From: Caulobacteraceae bacterium
GTDB lineage: Bacteria > Pseudomonadota > Alphaproteobacteria > Caulobacterales > Caulobacteraceae
Assembly (NCBI GenBank): GCA_020852035.1
Contig: JADZBR010000030.1
Coordinates: 1-18,549, forward strand
Length of the DNA stretch: 18,549 bases
Reading direction: 5' to 3'
Shown here one piece after another: positions 14,283-18,549 of this stretch. The notes beneath the pieces are model-generated. The model was given only the letters and a program-made list of their open reading frames with translations. It was not told the origin of the DNA and made no database searches. A program made the position numbers and the translations under genes. Position 1 is the first letter of the stretch. Each line of letters opens with the position of its first letter.

Positions 14283-15464
14283 TCAGAGGCCGAGCACCAG
14301 GCGCGCGATGATGTCGCGCTGGATTTCGTTCGACCCGCCGTAGATCGAGGCGGCGCGGTCGTTCAGGTAGCGCGCCATCGCGGTCAGGCTGTGGTCGGGG
14401 CCGACGGGCGGGACGTTGGAGCCGGGCTCGCGCGCCGCCTTCTGCTCGACGAAGGCGTAGGCGCCCGCGGCCTCGACGGCCAGTTCGTCGATACGCTGCA
14501 TCGCCTCCGTGCCGTTGATCTTCAGCATGGAGGACGCCGCGCCGGGGTTCTGGCCGCTGGCCAGGGCCGAGAGCACGCGACGCTCGGAGATGTCGATGGC
14601 GGCGACCGCGATCTCCGTCTCGGCGAGCCGGCGGCGGTAGTGCGGATCGTCCAGCCCTTCGGCGTCGGCGATGTTGCGGGTGCGCGTCAGGCCCATGTGG
14701 AGGCCGGGCGCCGAGCCGCCGCCACGCTCGAACTCCAGCAGATACTTGGCCACCGTCCAGCCGCGGTCCTCCTCGCCCAGGCGGCCGGACTTCGGAACCC
14801 GCGCCTCGTCGAAGAACACCTGGTTCACCTCATGCTCGCCCGCCAGGGTGATGATCGGCTTCACACTGACGCCGGGCGTGTCCATGTCGAGCAGCAGGAA
14901 GGTGATCCCCTGCTGTGGACGCCCCTCGGCGCTGGTGCGGACCAGGCAGAACATGCGGTTGGCGAACTGGGCGTGGGTGGTCCAGATCTTCGAGCCGGTG
15001 AGGATGTAGTCGCCCCCGTCGCTCACCGCCTTGAGCTGCAGGGAGGCGAGGTCGGAGCCGGAACCGGGTTCGGAGTAACCCTGGCACCAGTAGTCCTCGC
15101 CCGAGAGGATGCGCGGCAAGAGCTCGGCCTTCTGTTCGGGCGTGCCGAATCCCATGATCGCCGGGCCGACCATCCGCAGGCCCATCGGGGCCAGCGGCGG
15201 GGCGGCGGCGCGCACGCATTCGGCGGCGAAGATCGAGCGCTGCGTGTCGCTCCAGCCGGGACCGCCGTATTCCCTGGGCCAGGACGGCGCCGCCCAGCCC
15301 CGGGCGTGCAGGATGCGCTGCCAGGGCAGGGTGTAGGCGGGGTCGCAGAAGACGCTGGTCAGCCGCTCTCCCGCCTGACGCAGCTCCGTCGGCAGGTGTT
15401 CGGCCAGGAAAGCCCGCACCTCGTCGCGGAAGGCGAGGTCGGACGGGGTGATCTCCAAGTCCAT
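14283..15464 (-). CDS. Acyl-CoA dehydrogenase
   Basis: FAD enzyme that introduces an alpha,beta double bond into an acyl-CoA (393 residues, full length). Seen: the N-terminal helical domain, the FAD/substrate motif QGYSEPGSGSDLASL (128-142), SKIWTTHAQ (158-166), the beta-domain and the C-terminal ARYLNDRAASIYGGSNEIQRD. The catalytic Glu position of medium-chain enzymes (IYEGT) is Gly376 here. Glu246 in LEFERGG is in the helix that carries the base in long-chain and isovaleryl-type enzymes and may substitute; a non-catalytic partner of a heteromeric dehydrogenase is another option. The start at 15464 (MDLEIT) has AGGAG upstream on the minus strand; the open frame above it is non-homologous. 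It is divergent from the LuxR gene and convergent with the crotonase. Confidence 0.92.
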   Translation of the reverse strand: MDLEITPSDLAFRDEVRAFLAEHLPTELRQAGERLTSVFCDPAYTLPWQRILHARGWAAPSWPREYGGPGWSDTQRSIFAAECVRAAAPPLAPMGLRMVGPAIMGFGTPEQKAELLPRILSGEDYWCQGYSEPGSGSDLASLQLKAVSDGGDYILTGSKIWTTHAQFANRMFCLVRTSAEGRPQQGITFLLLDMDTPGVSVKPIITLAGEHEVNQVFFDEARVPKSGRLGEEDRGWTVAKYLLEFERGGGSAPGLHMGLTRTRNIADAEGLDDPHYRRRLAETEIAVAAIDISERRVLSALASGQNPGAASSMLKINGTEAMQRIDELAVEAAGAYAFVEQKAAREPGSNVPPVGPDHSLTAMARYLNDRAASIYGGSNEIQRDIIARLVLGL

Positions 15465-15648
15465 CCGTTCTCCTAGGCCCGTGCGCGCAGGATTGATTCT
15501 GCACGAGCAGCCGGCTGGCAAGCGCGCATTTTCTCTCCCCTTCCGCCGGGTGAGCGGCGGTTGTCTTCGCCTCGCCATGCGCGGCGCCGCAGCTTGCGGA
15601 CCGCTCCGGGCGCGAACAAGCTGTTGGAAGTGATAGGGGGCCGGCCGC
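15465..15648. promoter_or_regulatory. Divergent promoter region, acyl-CoA dehydrogenase / luxR
   Basis: These 184 bp must hold both promoters. A dyad CGTGC (15480-15484) / GCACG (15501-15505) with a nested GCAG-N8-CTGC (15487-15502) around GATTGATT is the only clear symmetric element and is a candidate LuxR-regulator site. It does not match the classical lux box. No convincing -35/-10 pairs and no coding potential were seen. Confidence 0.35.
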
Positions 15649-16422
15649 GTGAGTTCGGACGAAGCCAGACCGCAGGGCCTCATGGCGTTGGCCGAGGGCT
15701 ACGCCCGCCAGGTCGTGGACGCCGGCCAGGCGATGGGCCTGCCGTTCATCGCCGCCACGGCCGACATCGGCAGCCCCGAACCCCTGCGCGGCGCCGACGG
15801 GCGGCCGATGGCCGAGACGACCTTCCGCTGGCTCGATCCGGAGCTGCGCTACTGGGAAGACCGGAGCTTCGCCCTGAAGGCCGCCTTCGTGCGGGTGGCG
15901 CGGATCTGTTCGGAACCGTTCCATTTCAAGAGCGGGCGGTTCGGCTCCTGGCGGCCCAACGCCGCCATCGCGGCGGTGACGCGCGAGGGCGAGGTGGACA
16001 GCTTCGGTGTCGGCGCGGCGATTGTCGCGCCGGCCTACCGCCCCGGCGGGGTGATCGGCGCGGTGGTCTGGGCGACGCCCGATCCGGAGTTCGAGGTCGA
16101 GGCCGTGTTCGCAGCCCAGGCCGCGGACCTGCACGCGCTGGCGATGAAGTTCGTAGGCGTCTACGACGAAGCGACCCTGGGGCGCTCGGTGCTGGACGCC
16201 ACCCGTCTGACGCGGCGCGAGATCCAGTGCCTGAAGTGGGCGGCGGCCGGCAAAACCGACACCGAGATCAGCCAGATCGTCGGCATTTCGCTGCCGACAG
16301 TGCGCTTCCACATCACCAACGCCTCGCGCCGGCTGGGCGTCAGCGGCCGCTCGCGGGCGGTGCACCACGCCGCGGTGCTGGGCTACATCGGCGCGGAGTT
16401 CGGCGGGCGGCTGGAGGCCTGA
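15649..16422 (+). CDS. LuxR-family regulator with autoinducer-domain-like N-terminus
   Basis: Transcription regulator of 257 residues, the size of quorum-sensing LuxR proteins. The C-terminal helix-turn-helix is clear at about 187-245 (LTRREIQCLKWAAAGKTDTE, then TVRFHITNASRRLGVSGR). The N-terminal domain has the autoinducer-fold pattern, with an aromatic cluster (Trp61, Tyr68, Trp69) followed by Asp71 and the SFGVGAAIVAPAY strand. No luxI-type synthase is in the window, so it is a LuxR solo that may sense a catabolic ligand such as an acyl compound rather than a self-made signal. The start is GTG at 15649, with AGGGG about 7 bp upstream. It is divergent from the acyl-CoA dehydrogenase gene and convergent, 16 bp apart, with the TonB receptor gene. 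Confidence 0.88.
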   Translation: MSSDEARPQGLMALAEGYARQVVDAGQAMGLPFIAATADIGSPEPLRGADGRPMAETTFRWLDPELRYWEDRSFALKAAFVRVARICSEPFHFKSGRFGSWRPNAAIAAVTREGEVDSFGVGAAIVAPAYRPGGVIGAVVWATPDPEFEVEAVFAAQAADLHALAMKFVGVYDEATLGRSVLDATRLTRREIQCLKWAAAGKTDTEISQIVGISLPTVRFHITNASRRLGVSGRSRAVHHAAVLGYIGAEFGGRLEA

Positions 16423-16438
16423 CCCGCCAGGGCGCTCC

Positions 16439-18549
16439 TCAGTATCGCAGGGTCAGCGAGGCGCCGTAGGTGCGCGGCTGGCCGGGGAAGCGGACCACGA
16501 CGTTGGCGTTGCTGCTGACGGCGGTCCAGTAATATTCGTCGGTGAGGTTGCGGCCCCAGAGCGAGAGCTCCCAGCGGTCGTCCAGGCTGTGGATGCCGAT
16601 GCTGGCGTTCACCAGGGCGTAGTCCTTGATCACGAACCGCGGGTCGCCCTCCAGGTCGGCATGGGAGTCGTCCTGCCAGCGGGCGTTGAGCGCCGCCTGC
16701 AGGCCGAGGTCGGCGTTCAGGTCGCGGCTGTAGAGCGCGGTGATCGCCCCGGAATACTTCGGGCTGTAGAGGAAGGCCGCGCCGTCGAAATCCTCCGGCT
16801 GGCCGGCGGAATTGATGCCCACGTAGTCCTTCACCTCGGTGTGCAGGGCCGTGCCGGAGGCGATCAGGGTCAGCTCCGGGCTGACCCGCCAGGTGACCTC
16901 GCCGTCCAGGCCGTAGGCTTCACCCTTGGGCACGTTCTGCAGGCGGGCCAGGGCGGTGTAGATCGGGTCGGCGAAATAGACGCTGAGCTGCTTGTCTTCG
17001 TAGTCGTAGTAGAAGGCGCTGAGGTTGGCCTGCACGCGGCGCTCGAAGAGGCCGGCCTTCACCCCCACCTCGTAGGCGGTCAAGAGTTCCTGCCGGGCCG
17101 GGGCGTTCTGGGTGGAGATGTTGGCGGCGTTGATCGGTGTCGCGCCGGCCTTGGCCCCGCGGGAGATCGAGCCGAACACCAGCACGTTCTCGGCCGGCGT
17201 CCAGTCGGCGGCGACGCGCCAAGCGATGTTGTCCTCGTCGAGGGTCGAGCGCACGTCGCCGAACGAGAGCGTCGCCGGGTCGAAGGTCACGCAGCCGCCG
17301 CGGGCGATCGGGGCCACCAGCGCGCCATAGGCCTGGAAGAACAGCGCCCGGTTCACGACGTTGACGTTGGGCAGCATGCTGCCGTTGAAGTCGCGCGAGC
17401 AGCCGACGTAGTCCTGCTTGTCCTCGGTGTAGCGCAGGCCAACGGTCAGCTTCAAGGCGTCCGAGACGCGGTAGTCGGCGTTGGCGAAGACGCTCCAGGT
17501 GGTGGTCTCGATGTCGCCGTGGTCCTCATAGGTGCGGAACGCCTGGCCGAGGTCGGTGGCGGTGTAGCCGAAGCTGTTGAACGGCGTGCCGAGCAGCGGC
17601 AGGCCGGCGGTGCGGATCAGGCCGACGTTGGCGTTCTGGCCCAGCAGGGTGCGGTTGGCGTCGATGATGTCGTCGCGGGCCACATAGGCGCCGATCAGCC
17701 AGTTGGAGCGCTCGGTCGAGCCTTCAAGCCGCAGCTCCTCGGCGATGGATTCGATGTCGCCATAGGTGCGCTGCAGGAGGATCTCATAGGGCGCGCCGCT
17801 CCAGTCGGAGAGGGCGCGGCGCTTCAGGTCGTTGAAGCTGGAGAGCGAGATCAGGCGCAGGTTGTCGCTGAACGCGTAGGCGATCCGCAGCTTCAGGGCC
17901 GAGAAGTCGTTGTCCTCGCGCAGCGGGCCGGCGAGGCCCGCGCCGATGCCGATGTCGGCGCTGCGGGCCGCGCGCGGCGCCCAGTCGGCCTGCGAGGCGC
18001 GGGTCGGGGCGTTGGCGGCGATGTAGGCGACCAGGCCCGGCGCGTTGAACGGGCTCGCCGCGGTCGCCGGGGTGAAGCCGATGCCCTGGGCGGCCACGGT
18101 GTCGGACTGGTTGTTCCAGTAGGTGAAGGCGGCGTCGACCGAGAGCCGGTCGGTCGGGTTGAAGGCCAGCGCGCCACGCACCGCCCAGCGGTCGACCTCG
18201 CCCTGGCGCTCGCCGCGGCTGTTGCTGATCTGCCAGCCCTTGTCGCTGTTCTCCATGCGGAAGGCCAGGCGGCCGGCCAGCCCCGGCGCGATCTGGCCGT
18301 TCACATGGCCCTCGAAGTTCAGCGTCTCGTAGTTGCCGAACTCGGCGCCGACCGCGGCCGAGAAATCCTCGGTCGGCTTGTTGGTGACGAAGTTGATCAG
18401 GCCGGCGGTGGTGTTGCGCCCGTAGAGCGTGCCCTGTGGCCCTTTCAGCACCTCGACCCGCTCCAGGTCGAAGATCGGCCCGGTCAGCATGAAGGGATAG
18501 GCGTAGGCGACCTCGTCGACATAAGTGCCGACCGTCGAGGTGGCCGACA
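16439..18549 (-). CDS. TonB-dependent receptor, 5' end beyond right edge
   Basis: Second TonB-dependent outer-membrane receptor. The frame stays open through the right edge: before the internal Met at 18490 it reads STVGTYVDEVAYAYPF, normal plug sequence, so that Met is not the start. About 702 residues are visible. The plug motif VEVLKGPQGTLYGRN and TTAGLINFVTNKP are followed by a barrel ending GASLTLRY with a terminal aromatic residue. The signal peptide, TonB box and first part of the plug lie outside the window. It is a different receptor from the one at 1-2236, with only family-level likeness in the plug. Its neighbours (LuxR regulator, acyl-CoA dehydrogenase, crotonase) suggest it imports the substrate degraded by that cluster; this is inference. 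Confidence 0.95.
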   Translation of the reverse strand, partial: SATSTVGTYVDEVAYAYPFMLTGPIFDLERVEVLKGPQGTLYGRNTTAGLINFVTNKPTEDFSAAVGAEFGNYETLNFEGHVNGQIAPGLAGRLAFRMENSDKGWQISNSRGERQGEVDRWAVRGALAFNPTDRLSVDAAFTYWNNQSDTVAAQGIGFTPATAASPFNAPGLVAYIAANAPTRASQADWAPRAARSADIGIGAGLAGPLREDNDFSALKLRIAYAFSDNLRLISLSSFNDLKRRALSDWSGAPYEILLQRTYGDIESIAEELRLEGSTERSNWLIGAYVARDDIIDANRTLLGQNANVGLIRTAGLPLLGTPFNSFGYTATDLGQAFRTYEDHGDIETTTWSVFANADYRVSDALKLTVGLRYTEDKQDYVGCSRDFNGSMLPNVNVVNRALFFQAYGALVAPIARGGCVTFDPATLSFGDVRSTLDEDNIAWRVAADWTPAENVLVFGSISRGAKAGATPINAANISTQNAPARQELLTAYEVGVKAGLFERRVQANLSAFYYDYEDKQLSVYFADPIYTALARLQNVPKGEAYGLDGEVTWRVSPELTLIASGTALHTEVKDYVGINSAGQPEDFDGAAFLYSPKYSGAITALYSRDLNADLGLQAALNARWQDDSHADLEGDPRFVIKDYALVNASIGIHSLDDRWELSLWGRNLTDEYYWTAVSSNANVVVRFPGQPRTYGASLTLRY

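Noticed and set aside
15480..15505. Classical lux box upstream of luxR
   Set aside because: The dyad lacks the CTG-N10-CAG pattern and 20-bp symmetry of lux boxes; it is kept only as a weak candidate site.

Overview
The window is about 18.5 kb of very GC-rich DNA, densely coding. It holds large TonB-dependent receptors of the plug type starting EVVVTAQKR, acyl-CoA metabolism genes, LysR/TetR/LuxR regulators and short intergenic palindromes. Together these suggest an alphaproteobacterium of the Caulobacterales (Phenylobacterium/Caulobacter-like) or possibly Sphingomonadales. This is inferred from gene style; no rRNA, tRNA or marker gene is present to confirm it.

Left block (1-8590): a TonB-dependent receptor cut by the left edge, a LysR regulator, and an exported formylglycine sulfatase lie in one direction. 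A structured convergent intergenic region follows, then a Tat-type flavin amine oxidase on the minus strand. Divergent from it are a TetR regulator and a phytanoyl-CoA-dioxygenase-like Fe(II)/2-oxoglutarate oxygenase. The block reads as a substrate-specific uptake and catabolism locus: import, desulfation, amine oxidation and hydroxylation, with two local regulators. The substrate cannot be named from sequence. Two gene remnants lie here on the minus strand: a short crotonase-like fragment behind tetR, and a frameshifted, internally deleted C-terminus of an AtsA-type arylsulfatase behind the oxygenase.

Central block (8969-11480): the most unusual part. A stand-alone LanC-like cyclase-fold protein overlaps by 8 bp a cystathionine gamma-synthase/lyase-type PLP enzyme. 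Its zinc site has a CCG motif in place of CHG, as in ProcM-like enzymes. No lanthipeptide precursor, dehydratase, protease or exporter is visible. This suggests thioether chemistry on something other than a classical lanthipeptide.

Right block (11616-18549): a nitronate-monooxygenase-like flavoprotein, a glutathione S-transferase and a crotonase in one direction, facing an acyl-CoA dehydrogenase. A LuxR-type regulator with an autoinducer-domain-like N-terminus is divergent from the dehydrogenase. A second TonB-dependent receptor runs off the right edge. This looks like a second catabolic cluster for an acyl-CoA-activated substrate, under a LuxR solo.

No CRISPR array, insertion sequence, tRNA or rRNA was seen. 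The only gene-free stretch over 300 bases is 8591-8968, which holds the sulfatase remnant and two palindromes.
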